From NCBI RefSeq assembly GCF_026914185.1, contig NC_070565.1, forward strand, positions 6,944,001 through 7,008,000: 64,000 bases of DNA. The letters run 5' to 3'. Source of the DNA: Puccinia triticina (taxonomy: Eukaryota > Basidiomycota > Pucciniomycetes > Pucciniales > Pucciniaceae). The notes beneath the pieces were generated by a model. It did no database searches. It was not told where the DNA came from and was given only the letters and a program-made list of their open reading frames with translations. The translations under genes were made by a program, and so were the position numbers. Shown here in pieces: positions 45,844 through 57,845 of this stretch (positions are counted from its first letter, which is position 1; each line of letters opens with the position of its first letter).

Positions 45844-47436
45844 CCGCCTTCGGACGGCGCTGAAAACCAGGAACGGCCTTGAAAATGGGATTGGGAGGAG
45901 ATGGAGCCGCCAGATCTTGACGCGTGCCGGCAAATGAAGACGAAATTGAATCAGAACCTTCATTGTCCGCATCAAAATCAGAATCTTCTGCTGCAGAAAT
46001 AGGAAAAGCCTTCCAACAACGTTGAGACTGCTTCTTCCTACCCTCCACCCGGGGGGGAAGTAGTATGAGGTTTGGAAAGAGAAAGGCCTGGAACCAAGAG
46101 ATTTGCAATCCTCCTAAGAACGGAGTCCACCGCCGTGGCAGACCCAAAAACATTTGGGGATGAAAATCAATCAGATGACTGGAGTGTAGACTGGCTCGAC
46201 TCGGAGGTAGGTGTTTTGCGGAGTGGATGATAAGGATCAGAACGGGGAGCCGACACAGCTCGGGAGGACTTTGAGTGCACTGGCGGATACCACGGCTTAA
46301 AAGAGACACAACTAGACTGATGTAGCCCGTATAGGGGACGGCCGGAGGGACTTGAGGCTTGAAAGGACTCCACAACGCTGCGTATTGGTTGGCTAGGATC
46401 AAAAGGTATCAAAGCGCCTGTCGGAAGGAAATAATTCTGCCCTATCTGCTCGACAAGGCGGATGTTTTTGTCATTTCTGAGCACGTAACAGTGGGCTGTA
46501 CCATGGCCTTCGCCATGACAATAATAACAGATCAACGGTCGCCGAATGACGGAGGTGGAGGTGTGATACTTCTTCAGAAATCACTCCTCACACAACTGGA
46601 GCATCCTAGCAACATCGTCCAAAGTAACGGAATCCAGCGATGCGGCCGAAAGGTCCTTTGGCGAAATCTCTCCGGCGTCCTGGGGCGAAGTCATGTCAAG
46701 GTGTCCTTTGGGTGAGTCGGTTTGTATGAGTTCTTAAGCAACCTCCTAAGACGAGGGTGGGCTGTCTGAAAACGATCGTGGCTCTGTCGGGCGTCAGAAC
46801 AAAAGGACAAAGGCCAGAACGGCTCTGTAGACGACTTCCAAAACTTCCGACAACAAGATTCCCCCACCGGGGAGGTATACCAGCTGGAGGGCCCTTCAAA
46901 CAACGGGAGGGATTCGAGAGGCCGTTTGAGATGATCGGCAGGGCCAATCGAGGCTTGATAGATGATCTGCGGGCTCGGTTGCCTCCTGAGGCCGGTGGGC
47001 AGGTCTTCAGGCTATCTGGTCGTTTGGTTCCTGCAACCAAAAGGAAGGTGAGGGGCAAGGCCGCGAGCGATCCGTCTAGGGGCGATCAAGTGGACTTCTA
47101 CAGGTCAGCGGAGGAAGGAGAGCCAAAAGATTGTTCCGGTCTGGCTATTCGTGCTTTCCAATTGGTTGACCATGCAGAAGAACAGATAGAGATCGAGATC
47201 GAAATCAAAGAGATGCAATTTGAACAATCGGCCTGGGCTTGATCTTCTGAGTTTGTTCGGGTCCTGAAACGATCTCGGACCAATCCTCAAACGACGAGCT
47301 CTGCGAGGATGGAAGGAAGAACCCGGGAACCTAGACGAGGATGAAGGAGAGCGCGGCAAGGCTCACGTATGTGGCTGAAGTGATGCTTCGACAATGTGTA
47401 GCGATACCCTTGGAGGTGCACGACTGGAAAGGACTT
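45844..47436 (-). pseudogene. Element E Gag-like region with zinc knuckle
   Basis: On the minus strand, a frame from about 46695 (M-T-S-P-Q-D-A-G) has a TGA near 46575 and then the zinc knuckle C-Y-Y-C-H-G-E-G-H-x4-C near 46530-46488. F-L-P-T-G-A-L-I-P-F-D-P-S-Q-P-I-R-S-V-V follows, directly comparable to the sequence after the knuckle in B and C. Upstream frames to 47359 are open in pieces, without recognisable similarity. So E descends from the same Ty3 group, with pol lost and Gag partly decayed. Confidence 0.65.
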
Positions 47437-47441
47437 ACTTC

Positions 47442-48203
47442 TGAAATTTTTGGAGCAACTGAAATGTTTTCCTTATCTCAATAACTTATTGTATTTACAT
47501 ATTTATATTGAGATAAGTGAAAATGAAATCTGAATGGAGAATTTACCTGAAAGCAGCGCGAGTGGGTGCTTTGCTTCTAGGGATAATTCTTCTAAGTTGC
47601 TTCGTCTGGGTTTGGGCTGAGATGAGAGAGATGACTGTCCGAGGGCGGGTCGATGCAGGAGCCAGTCAACTAAGTAGCCTGGTCTTATCCTGTCGGTACG
47701 GGTTTGGTTTCTTTTGATCTGCTTGTCGCGCATAGGTCGGATCAAGTCAGTCATCTGCTTTTTTTATCCTTTCCTGGGTCACAGGAGTTGGACTACTCAC
47801 CGGCTGCGGTGCTGGCCGTGATCCTATCGAGTAGGATGGCTGGGGTCTGACTGCCAAGACGGTCTGCGAGGGATCTACGAGAGTAAAGTTGGTCAGCTTA
47901 TCTGAGCCATAACTTTATCTCTCCCCGAGCACGTACCCGGAGGCTGAGTCTATTCTTCCTTTCCCCGGTGCGGTTGCCGTTACGGTTTCCGTATCTGCAA
48001 GTGATCAAGCGGGGCTTGTCAGCTCGAGATTGGGTTAGGTTTTGGGTCTGGACTGCTCGAGGGGTCTTACCTCTTTGCGCAGCTGGGTCTATGTTTCTGG
48101 CTAACCGCGCGAGCTTCCTTTGCGGTTGCTGCGGGTGGTCTGGGCTTGGCCGCACCAGCTTCCTTAGCGGTTGCTGGGGGTGTTCTGGTCCTGTATTCTT
48201 ACA
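47442..48203 (-). repeat. 3' LTR of element H
   Basis: It is 762 bp, ending TATTCTTACA on the plus strand. The gag-pol frame of H passes the boundary and stops at 47898, so the LTR supplies the C-terminal tail. Confidence 0.92.
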
Positions 48204-51200
48204 GCCTTGCATGCTTCGAGTCGTGAGATTCGAAGCAAGGTCGGAGATTTGGACTACCCCGATTTGGGCTAGTGAGCGGCGGATTACTGACCGGCCAAGG
48301 GCTTTGGTCAGGAAGTCGGCCGCGTTGGCGGTGGTCTTGACGTGTCTGAGTTTGATGATTTGAAAGAAGATAAGTTCCCGGACGAAATGAAGCCGGATGT
48401 CCATGTGCTTCGTTTGGAAGCTGTTCTGCGAAGTCTCACTGTTGGCCAGGTCTATCGCGCCTCTGTTGTCGGCAGCCACGTCTATCAGCTCGACCTTGTT
48501 GCTGAGTTTGATTTCCTTGATGATGCTAGCAAACCACGCTAAGTCGCGGCCTAAGTCGGACAGGGCTTTGTATTCTGCTTCGGCGGTGGATAAAGATACT
48601 GTAGGTTGCTTGCTTGCCTTCCAGTTTAGCAGGTGAGAGCCCATGGTTATCACGAAGCCTGTAGTCAATCGCCTAGTGTCCAAGCAATTGCCCCAGTCGG
48701 CATCTGAGAAGGCTTTCAAGTTGGCCGCCTCCGATCGCTTGAAGGTCAATCCAACCCGACGCGTGCCCGAGAGGTACCTGAATACTTGTACCGCTGCTTG
48801 GTACTGCCTGATTCCTGGGCTTTCGAGGTATTGCGAAAGTTGACTGACGGCGAAAGATGTTGAAACTCGCGATCCTCGGCGCGCTCCGCTCTCTAGATTT
48901 GCGCTCCTCAGCGCGCTCCATTCTCTCTCTGTTCCGCGCTCTTCTCTGCGGCGCATACCTTGATCACCAATCTTAACCTAAACCTTCCCGGTACCCCACC
49001 GAATGCTCGCCTTCTCGTATCCACTCACTCGACATCGATCAAGAACACAATTCTCCGAACGATTCTTCGACTCACATCGATCCGCTGCTACCTCAATATC
49101 AAGATAACTTGACGACGCTCCTCTCTCTCGTCTATCGAACAAGTACGGTGAAGCTTTAACTCGGACCGCCTTCATTAGCTTCCAACTTGGTGAGAAATGC
49201 AGCCAGGCATTTCCAAACATCCCTCTCTCATCTTCAAATCCTCGATCATCAACACTAATCTTTATTCCTTTCTTCATCAGTCTTATCTTAGATCTTTCAG
49301 CGCATTCTCATTCTAAATCCTATTTTCTCTTGTTTCCTATCACTATAGGGTTTGTTCATTCTTGTCTTCCATTTCACAATTTCCTCAACTGATCTTTTCT
49401 ATTCCTCTCCTCCAGACTCATCAGACTCCTCACAATTCATTATCAATATATATATTGTTAGATTTATAGTGTCATCTTCAGGGTTGGTTTTATTATTTCC
49501 TTTTCTTTTTTCTTGTTCCATTCATTGTTCTCACGTTTATGTTTCTTTCAGCTTCTGGTCTTATTCTTTAGTGAAATTCAATCTTAGGTTCTTTACGATT
49601 AACAGTCGAAACGCGACTACCGAACCTCGTATGTCTGGCGATTCCAAATCGGAACCGCAACAATCAAATCCTATCATCACTAAAGACCAGAAACCTGCGA
49701 TTACGACCAAAACCATGGACGACATCATTCAGTCCTCGGTGATCAAAACCGTCGTTGAAGGCATCCCTCTCCTGACTATGGACAACTACACTCTTTGGAG
49801 ACAACGAGTATCTAACTTCCTCGATGTCGTAAAACTCAAGGAAAATCTCACTACCGAAAAAGGGGTACTCAGTGCTAATCATAATGTGTATCTCAAAGCC
49901 ATCCTTGTCGCCAAATTGGAATCCACTGTTCAGGCTAATGTTATCGACTCCGTCAATGAAGATAACGCCAAATTAATATGGAACTCGATCGTCAAATTCT
50001 TCGCCTCAAATCAAGCCTCCAACAAGTCACGAGTATTTCAATCGTTTCTCCGAGCTCCTTACACTCCTAACGATGTTTTGGGATTCATTACCTCGATGAA
50101 AACGTATCAAACTCAATTAATTGAAGTCGGATGGACTTTCTCCGACGATGCTCTCGGTCACATGGTCCTTCATAAATTCCCTGCCGACATGAATGATATT
50201 GTCAACCAGATCACCCATTCCGACAAAGAGCCCTCTATCAATGTCGTTTTCGAACACCTTCGAATCCATGAACACAACTCTGAAATTCGAGCTAGCGGTA
50301 GTGGATCGAAATCTAATCCAATCACATTATATACTGACGAGTCGAAGAGATGCAAGAAAGAGTATCATAATCCAAATGCCGACCATCTCAAGGAAAATTG
50401 TTGGTACCTTCACCCCGGCAAGCGCACCGCCTATTATGAGAAGAAAGCCGCTGCAGCCCAGAAAAGCGAGTCCTCAGTCAGTAGCTTTCACACCTCTCTA
50501 TCCAAATCGCCTCATCTATTCATCGTCGATTCAGGATCATCTGCTCATATGACTTCAAATTCTCATTTGTTCCACACCCTAGAACTCAAAGAACTAGGAT
50601 GCGTACAAACGAGCTCGTCGGCTGATCAACTCAAGATAAAAGGGATTGGAACAGTACGGTTAAAAAACGAATACGGTGAAATAACTTTAAATCATGTTCT
50701 CTATATTCCCGACATCGTTGTAAACTTGCTCTCAGTTCGATGTCTTCTTCTTCAAGACTATGTTGTCCACTTTCATAAAAACTCGTTTCAAATCTTAAAA
50801 AACAATGAAATTAAAATGAAAGGCAATTACATTGGAAATCTTCCGAGTCTAGACTTTGAAAACATTGAACACTCGAGTCATCTCTCATCCGCCGAATTCC
50901 TGCATAAATCCTTAGGACATGTAAGCTACCACAGATTGAGAAAGAAACTCGGCATTCCATTGAAGATAGTCAATGACTGCGAATCTTGTGCGGTTGGAAA
51001 GATCACCAAGGCTTCCTTCAAATCCGATCACAAACCTGCATCTAGGCCATTCGAGGAACTGCACTTTGACTTGATAGGCCCGATCTGGCCTCCTTCTCAT
51101 GAAGGACATAGATATATCTTAACGGTAGTTGATAGTTGCACTCGGTTCTGTGCCGCCATACCTATAAAACTCAAGAGTGACACTCCCAACACCATCTCCT

Positions 51201-54200
51201 TTCTGGTCGACGTTGAAGCTAAAAGGTTCGGTCATTATCCATCCACATTTCACTCGGACAGAGGATCTGAATTCTTGAACTCCAGCATGAGCGAATACTG
51301 CGTGAATCATCTGATTAAGCAACGGACATCAGACGCATACACTCCTCAACAAAATGGGTTAGCCGAGCGCTTCAATAGGACTATCCTCGAATCAATGAGG
51401 ACTATTCTCCAAGATACTGGCATTGATAGAAAATACTGGAATGAAATCGCTCAAGTCAGCTCTTTAACCTTGAACCAAATCCCGACGCATCGCTCGAAAT
51501 CTTCCCCATTTGAACTATTCAAAGATCGAACACTTCCTCTCAGCTACTTCTATCCAATCGGAAACCGAGTATCCTTCTTAATTCTTCCTGAGCAATCCTT
51601 CTCCAAACTAAAACCAAAAGGAAAACTCGGGATACTCATCGGATACAAGGACGAACTAAGATCATATCGAATTCTAGCTGATGACGGAAAAATTGTCGAG
51701 ACTAAGAACATCAGATTTCTGGATTATAGTCCTCCCACTTCCAAGAATTCGGACTGGGATATCGCCATTGGGACAGATGATGAAACTGAAGACACAACAA
51801 TATCCGATGAACACACACAGTCTGAAGGAGATAAAACGTCCGATGAAAGTGACGAAGAGATCGAAGCCAGCTTAAACCCTGCACCGATCGTCAGTCGAAC
51901 TCTCCGTGATCGTACGTCTCAAGTTAAACCGGTCAAATATTCGTATCTTGCGTCCGATCCTTCTTCTTTCAAAAATGCGATGAAATCCTCCGAGAAAGAA
52001 CACTGGGCCAAGGCAGCTGACGAAGAACTTTCCAACATCGAGCATCACGAAGTCTGGGACGACATGTATGATACACCCGACTCATTCTTGCACACTCTAT
52101 GGATCTTCAAAACTAAGCCGGCAACATTATCCGCTGAAGAGAGAAAGAAGGCTCGTTTGTGTATTCAAGGTTTCCTGCAACGAGAAGGTGAAGACTATGG
52201 CAATACGTTCGCTCCAACCGGTAAATTCACCACGATGCTAGTGATTCTCATGTTTGCAATTGACAAAAAACTCCCCATTCGACAATTTGATGTCAAGAGT
52301 GCTTTCTTGTACGCACCCTTGAAAGAAGAACTGTACATTAAGACTCCCGAAGGATCAAAGAGGAAAGCTCCCTATCTCCGGTTGAAAAAATCCCTCTACG
52401 GTCTCAAACAAGCACCGGCAAATTGGTACGAGACACTTACCTCGTGGTTCGGGGAAATCAACTACAAGCAATCCACATCGGATCCGTGTCTGTTCATACA
52501 TCAAGATAAAATATCATTCATCTTTTTTCATGTTGACGATCTGGTCGTAGTCGGCAACGTGGACGTCTTTGAGAGCCTGTTTCTTCTTCGGTTTCCAAAC
52601 TCAACAGCGCATGAACCCGACACTCTGCTCGGAATGGATGTCACGATCTCAGAAGATGCCATATCCCTATCGCAAGAAAAACTCATCGAAAAAGGCCTTA
52701 AATTGATTGGACTAACTGATTGCAAGCCGGTGAATACTCCTCTGTCGGTGGCAGTTCAACTCAAACCTGCCACTCAAGCAGAGAAGACAGAATTCGCCAA
52801 ATTAAACATCAACTATCGCACCTTTACCGGAATACTCAATTACCTGTCGTGCCGCACTCGTCCGGATCTAGCCCCCGCGGTGTCTATACTATCCAGCCTC
52901 AACAATGACCCAGGCATACATCACTGGAAAGAGGTACTTCACTGCTGGAAATACGTTCAAGGCACCAAAAACTTGCATCTTACTCTTCGGCCAGATGCAG
53001 CGCAATCAAACGCCCTTCAACATTTTACAGATGCCACGTGGGCTGATGACCTTGAAACTCGCCTATCTCGAAGCGGATCTATCTGCTTCTGGAAAAATTG
53101 CCCCGTTGCATGGAACAGCAAACGGCAACGGAATATAACACTCTCATCGACTGAAGCCGAATTGAACGCTCTAGCAGACGGAGTCCAGGAGAATCAGTGG
53201 ATTAAGTTTTTAGTAGAAGAACTCTGGGATGAAACACTGGAACCCTCAAACTTTCACATTGATAATCAAGGACTCAACGAAAAAATCAAGAACTTCGGCT
53301 CGAATTCAAAAACCAAGCACCTAGACATAAAAATGAAATGGTTGCGTGACCTGAAGAACAACAACGAAATCACGGTCACACTCATTCCCTCGGACGACAT
53401 GATCGCCGATACCTTAACAAAATCCAGCAACGCCGAATCCCTCGACCGTCTTCGAACAAAATGCTTCATGGTGCATTACTCACCAAGTTGAGGGGGGTGT
53501 TGAAACTCGCGATCCTCGGCGCGCTCCGCTCTCTAGATTTGCGCTCCTCAGCGCGCTCCATTCTCTCTCTGTTCCGCGCTCTTCTCTGCGGCGCATACCT
53601 TGATCACCAATCTTAACCTAAACCTTCCCGGTACCCCACCGAATGCTCGCCTTCTCGTATCCACTCACTCGACATCGATCAAGAACACAATTCTCCGAAC
53701 GATTCTTCGACTCACATCGATCCGCTGCTACCTCAATATCAAGATAACTTGACGACGCTCCTCTCTCTCGTCTATCGAACAAGTACGGTGAAGCTTTAAC
53801 TCGGACCGCCTTCATTAGCTTCCAACTTGGTGAGAAATGCAGCCAGGCATTTCCAAACATCCCTCTCTCATCTTCAAATCCTCGATCATCAACACTAATC
53901 TTTATTCCTTTCTTCATCAGTCTTATCTTAGATCTTTCAGCGCATTCTCATTCTAAATCCTATTTTCTCTTGTTTCCTATCACTATAGGGTTTGTTCATT
54001 CTTGTCTTCCATTTCACAATTTCCTCAACTGATCTTTTCTATTCCTCTCCTCCAGACTCATCAGACTCCTCACAATTCATTATCAATATATATATTGTTA
54101 GATTTATAGTGTCATCTTCAGGGTTGGTTTTATTATTTCCTTTTCTTTTTTCTTGTTCCATTCATTGTTCTCACGTTTATGTTTCTTTCAGCTTCTGGTC

Positions 54201-57200
54201 TTATTCTTTAGTGAAATTCAATCTTAGGTTCTTTAAAAGATATGTCTGGTCTGGTTAAGATGCTTAAGTAGTTCAATGAACCCACTAGAGCGCGATAATT
54301 CACGTTGAGTTTGTTGAAGACTTCAATCTCTTGTGCCGTAGCCTTGGAAAGACGCTCTCTAGGATTCAGGGGGCATGAGGCAGGATGCTCTTTCTCAAAT
54401 CCAAATTCAGCCAGTTTACGCTCGACGTACTGAGTTTGGTTGATTTGAAGGCCTCCGTCGAAGCGCTCGATGTTCATTCCAAGGAGGAATTCAGCTTCTC
54501 CTGGGTACTTGATGTCGAACTCTTTCTCCATCTCCTTGCGAAAAACCTCCGGGTGTTTGCTGATGATGACTATATCATCCACATGAGTGAATAACCATGT
54601 AGCTGACCGTCCTTTCTGCTCACGCCTCCAGAACACACACGGATCCGACAGTGAGATCTGAAAGCCTAGGGTCTTAAGGTATGCTGTGAGGCGCTTATAC
54701 CAAACTAGGGGTGATTGCCGTAACCCGTAGATCGCCTTCTTGAGCTGCAACACTGAGTTTGGCGGGCATTTGTAACCCTGCGGCGGTAAGAGAGTCACCG
54801 TGTCCTCCAGTGGACAGGTGAGGAACGCGCTCCTGACGTCCAACTGGTGAATCTTCATTCCGATGTTGACTGCGAACGAGATGAGCAGGCGGAGGGAAGC
54901 GGCTTTTCCGGTTGGCGCGTAAATTACGTTGAAGTTCCTGCCGTGGATCTGCCTGAAACCTTGCGCGCAAATACGGGCTTTAAACTCAATTACTTCATTC
55001 AATGGGCCGAGCTTCCTCCTATAGGCCCACGTTGATGGGATTGGCTCATCGGAGTCTAGTCGCTGGCGAATCTCCCAAACTTTGTGTTTGATCATGTTCT
55101 CGATTTCTTTCTTCTCTGCCGCCGACCAGTTTTGACTGTCCTTTCCTGCCATAGCTTGCTTGTGGTTCTTGGGGTCGACCTCAATCTCCACTAGGTATGC
55201 TTGTCTAGTCCGCTTTCCAGAGACTATGTTGTTGGCGTCGATTTGGCTGGAGATTTCCTTCGCCGGAGGGGCGGTGGTCCAGGCATAGCGCCGGCCGCTA
55301 GCGGCCTCCGGTGGGATCGACGCGTCTGTTTGCCCGGCCTGAGTTTGAAGTTCTTGGGTGGGGATTTGAGGACTGGTTGAACGAAGTTCTTGGATGATCC
55401 TAGTGATGTCTTGCTGTTCGGCCTCTAGTTCCTCCGCTGCAGCAGCCATGTCGGAGGTCTCAGGCAAGTGGTCCTCCTTGGAGAAGGGCAACGGCTCGTC
55501 AGTTTTGAAGCTTGGGAGTTTGTTGTGTCCCAGAGGAGTGTAGCTTTTGCTGAGAGGGGGACAATCCGGAAAACACGATTCATCAAAGTGGACGTGTTTG
55601 GCGGTAACGATGGCCTTGTCTTCAAGGCGGTAGACTTTATATGACGAGTAATCATTTGCATAGCCCAGGAGTACTCCTTCCCAGGAGATTGAAGCAAATT
55701 TCGAGTCGCACTTTGGTTTCGGTTTGACAATCCAGGCGCGACAGCCGAAAGGGCTGAAGAACTGGATTTTTGGCCGGATGTTGAACAGCAGCTCGAGCGG
55801 ACAGAGTTTGCTTTTTCCGAGAGAGGGAAGGCAGTTTGTCGTGGCTGTTGCTGTTTGAACGGCCTCCGCCCACCATTCTGGGGCGAGATTGGCCTGCATC
55901 ATGAGACAGCGGGTCATGTCTATGATAGTCCTGTTTGCCCGCTCCGCAACTCCGTTGTTTTGTGGCGTGTAGGCCGGGGCAACGTTGTGTTGTATACCTT
56001 CGGCCTTAAGGTGATCCGCCAAGGTGCCGTTGACGAATTCACCTCCACCATCCGAGATGAGCTTCTTCAATTGATGGCCGGTCTGCTTCTCGAAGAAAAT
56101 CTTGAAGTCCAGGATGGATTGGGCGGCCTGACTCTTTTCTTTGAGTATAGTCGTGTGGATGAAGCCTGTGAATTGGTCGACCAGAGTGAGGAAATACCGG
56201 GCTCCGCCGTTCGTCGGGGGGGAAATGGGTCCCACCAGATCTGCGTGCACGATGCTCATTGGGGCATTTGCAGATTTGAAAGTGCCATTACAGGGGGGCC
56301 TTGCGATCTTTCCTTGCATACATGCATCGCACGCATGGGTCTTCGTCAGGTTAAGGCTTTCCGGTACCATTCGCGCTATACGTCCTGAGCTGGCGTGGCC
56401 GAGTCTGTTGTGCCATTTCTGAAATTCAGAGAGACTGGCCGCGGTAGTGGTACTTAGCCCGGTTGCTAGATGAGGTACCGGGGAAACATCTACTATCTCT
56501 AGCAGGTCGTTGGAGACATTGACTTGGAAGGGACGGCTGTTATCAATCTGCACCTCGAAGGCGCCGTTGATTTCGCGGATTGCTGCCTTATGGTTCAGGA
56601 GTTGAACCATGGAGATAAGGTTACGTGTTATTTTCGGCACGTAAAGGGCTCCTGATAGTGTCAGAGTTTCGCCGGAGGGAAGGCGAAGCCGAGCAGTGCC
56701 GCGAGCAATGGCCACCAGCTCGGATTTGCCGCTTCCGGTAAGGATGCTGATGTGGACCGGGGTGGTGTCAATGAAGTATGCCAACGAATTGAGCATATGG
56801 TTGCTTGCACCGGAGTCTAAGATGGTCGACAATGGTTTGGCGGTTGCCGTCGTGTTGTAGGTAAAAGACGGCTTGACTAGCGCCACATGATGCGGTTCCT
56901 CTTTGTCTTCATCGACTTCAGCTTGGTATGCGGTCCTTTGCCGTTTCTGAGGGCGCTCCTTTTCCACGAGGGGCTTTTCCGGAGGGCGAGAAGTAGGATT
57001 GATGGTCCAGCAGTCCGCTTCCACGTGCGAGGTGGCTTTGGGATTGTGCTTTCCCTTGCTGCATCTAATAATCGGAGCCGAGGTTTTCTTTGGCTTGCGA
57101 CTGGTTCCTGTGGCAAGGGCTGTTGATGTGGGTTCGGGGTCCTCTACAAATTTTCTCTTCGTGGCTGTCTCGTGGCGTCCGATGTCGCGAAGTTTGGCGA

Positions 57201-57798
57201 TGATTTCCTTTGGTTTAGCCAGGGCCTTGAGGTCTGCGAACAACGCCTGCATCAACATCGGTCGCCTTTTTGTGATCTTGCCCACTATCCCGCATCCAAC
57301 GAGCACGTCCGGGACCTTGAGACCGAGAGAGCTGAACTCGGCTAGGCTCTCTTCCATCTCGACGATGTAGGAGTTCATATCCTTGTTGTATTGGATATCT
57401 AACCACTTGTTCCAGACCTGGAACACTGACAACAGAGAGTCAGATGCGTAAATGGTCTTTATGTCTGACCATATCGCGTAGGGGTCCTGCTCGTTGTCGT
57501 CGTTAATGACGCTCGTGAAGATAGCGTTAGAGATGGCTTCGCTAAGTATGCTACACGTGCGCAGTGCTCCTTGAAGTTCTTCGTCATCTGGTTCTTCGGA
57601 CATTGGTTCTAGTATGTAGTCCTCCAGTCGCCGAGGTCGAAGATGCATTTTGATCTTGCGCTCCCATAACGGAAAGTTAGTCCCGTCGAACTTTGGGACG
57701 TTCACATGATTTTTGTCTGGGCTGTAGGCATCGTTCTTCGGAGCTTGGGGAGTTTGTCCAGATGTGGAGCTCGAGCCTTGCGTGCGCGTATTTACCAT
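47898..57798 (-). CDS. Element H gag-pol (open when element I is removed)
   Basis: The frame runs 57798-54236 and then 48852-47898, in all 1505 residues. At the join, I-S-F-A-V-S-Q is restored when I and one AAAGA copy are removed. It has a Gag-like N-terminus, a protease with D-S-G-A-S-N-H-M near 56800, an integrase finger (H-N-R-L-G-H, C-D-A-C) near 56310-56400 and the integrase core with D-G-G-G-E-F and N-N-G-V-A-E. RT has D-V-R-S-A-F and H-V-D-D near 54570, and RNase H has S-T-A-E-A-E-Y near 48580. Its tail, from about C-K-N-T-G-P, is encoded inside the 3' LTR and resembles D's tail. Confidence 0.93.
48858..49595 (+). repeat. 5' LTR of element I
   Basis: It is 738 bp, TGTTGAAACTCGCG to TTAGGTTCTTTA. 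A TATATATAT tract near 49447-49457 may serve as promoter. An open frame starts inside the LTR at 49352, but the gag start is more likely at 49631. Confidence 0.94.
49596..49608 (+). promoter_or_regulatory. Element I primer-binding site, complementary to a tRNA-Asn anticodon arm
   Basis: The bases directly after the LTR, CGATTAACAGTCG, are the complement of CGACTGTTAATCG, which is the anticodon stem-loop of tRNA-Asn (anticodon GTT). As in D and H, the primer would be an internal tRNA fragment, but from a different tRNA. Assignment is from family knowledge. Confidence 0.65.
49631..53491 (+). CDS. Element I gag-pol polyprotein
   Basis: The product is 1286 residues from ATG 49631 (M-S-G-D-S-K-S), chosen because it is the first in-frame ATG after the primer-binding site. 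It has a Gag domain (L-W-R-Q-R-V near 49794), a C-x-H-x-C-W-type knuckle near 50350-50410, and a protease with V-D-S-G-S-S-A-H-M at 50524. Integrase has its zinc finger (H-K-S-L-G-H, C-E-S-C) at 50905-50990, H-S-D-R-G-S-E-F near 51251 and Q-N-G-L-A-E near 51350. RT has D-V-K-S-A-F near 52290 and H-V-D-D-L near 52530. RNase H has S-S-T-E-A-E-L near 53145. No stop or frameshift is visible and all motifs are present. Confidence 0.96.
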   Translation: MSGDSKSEPQQSNPIITKDQKPAITTKTMDDIIQSSVIKTVVEGIPLLTMDNYTLWRQRVSNFLDVVKLKENLTTEKGVLSANHNVYLKAILVAKLESTVQANVIDSVNEDNAKLIWNSIVKFFASNQASNKSRVFQSFLRAPYTPNDVLGFITSMKTYQTQLIEVGWTFSDDALGHMVLHKFPADMNDIVNQITHSDKEPSINVVFEHLRIHEHNSEIRASGSGSKSNPITLYTDESKRCKKEYHNPNADHLKENCWYLHPGKRTAYYEKKAAAAQKSESSVSSFHTSLSKSPHLFIVDSGSSAHMTSNSHLFHTLELKELGCVQTSSSADQLKIKGIGTVRLKNEYGEITLNHVLYIPDIVVNLLSVRCLLLQDYVVHFHKNSFQILKNNEIKMKGNYIGNLPSLDFENIEHSSHLSSAEFLHKSLGHVSYHRLRKKLGIPLKIVNDCESCAVGKITKASFKSDHKPASRPFEELHFDLIGPIWPPSHEGHRYILTVVDSCTRFCAAIPIKLKSDTPNTISFLVDVEAKRFGHYPSTFHSDRGSEFLNSSMSEYCVNHLIKQRTSDAYTPQQNGLAERFNRTILESMRTILQDTGIDRKYWNEIAQVSSLTLNQIPTHRSKSSPFELFKDRTLPLSYFYPIGNRVSFLILPEQSFSKLKPKGKLGILIGYKDELRSYRILADDGKIVETKNIRFLDYSPPTSKNSDWDIAIGTDDETEDTTISDEHTQSEGDKTSDESDEEIEASLNPAPIVSRTLRDRTSQVKPVKYSYLASDPSSFKNAMKSSEKEHWAKAADEELSNIEHHEVWDDMYDTPDSFLHTLWIFKTKPATLSAEERKKARLCIQGFLQREGEDYGNTFAPTGKFTTMLVILMFAIDKKLPIRQFDVKSAFLYAPLKEELYIKTPEGSKRKAPYLRLKKSLYGLKQAPANWYETLTSWFGEINYKQSTSDPCLFIHQDKISFIFFHVDDLVVVGNVDVFESLFLLRFPNSTAHEPDTLLGMDVTISEDAISLSQEKLIEKGLKLIGLTDCKPVNTPLSVAVQLKPATQAEKTEFAKLNINYRTFTGILNYLSCRTRPDLAPAVSILSSLNNDPGIHHWKEVLHCWKYVQGTKNLHLTLRPDAAQSNALQHFTDATWADDLETRLSRSGSICFWKNCPVAWNSKRQRNITLSSTEAELNALADGVQENQWIKFLVEELWDETLEPSNFHIDNQGLNEKIKNFGSNSKTKHLDIKMKWLRDLKNNNEITVTLIPSDDMIADTLTKSSNAESLDRLRTKCFMVHYSPS
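53498..54235 (+). repeat. 3' LTR of element I
   Basis: It is 738 bp, preceded by the polypurine tract TTGAGGGGGG. AAAGA and the interrupted pol of H follow. Confidence 0.94.
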
Positions 57799-57845
57799 CT
57801 CGTACTGCTTTCAGCTGCCGTTTGGTTGGGTGGAATCGAGCGTTC

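Larger units (their letters stand above)
48858..54235 (+). mobile_element. Ty1/copia element I, apparently intact
   Basis: The 738-bp LTRs (48858-49595, 53498-54235) show no difference that I could find by eye. The duplication is AAAGA (48853-48857, 54236-54240). Gag-pol is a single open frame, and there is a primer-binding site and a polypurine tract GAGGGGGG. It is the youngest insertion of the nest and a good candidate for an active element. Its protein is clearly different from D and H, so it is a separate copia lineage. Confidence 0.95.

Noticed and set aside
49352..49630. Start of element I gag-pol at the ATG inside the LTR
   Set aside because: The same frame begins in the 3' LTR copy without gag; the first ATG after the PBS (49631) is the sensible start.
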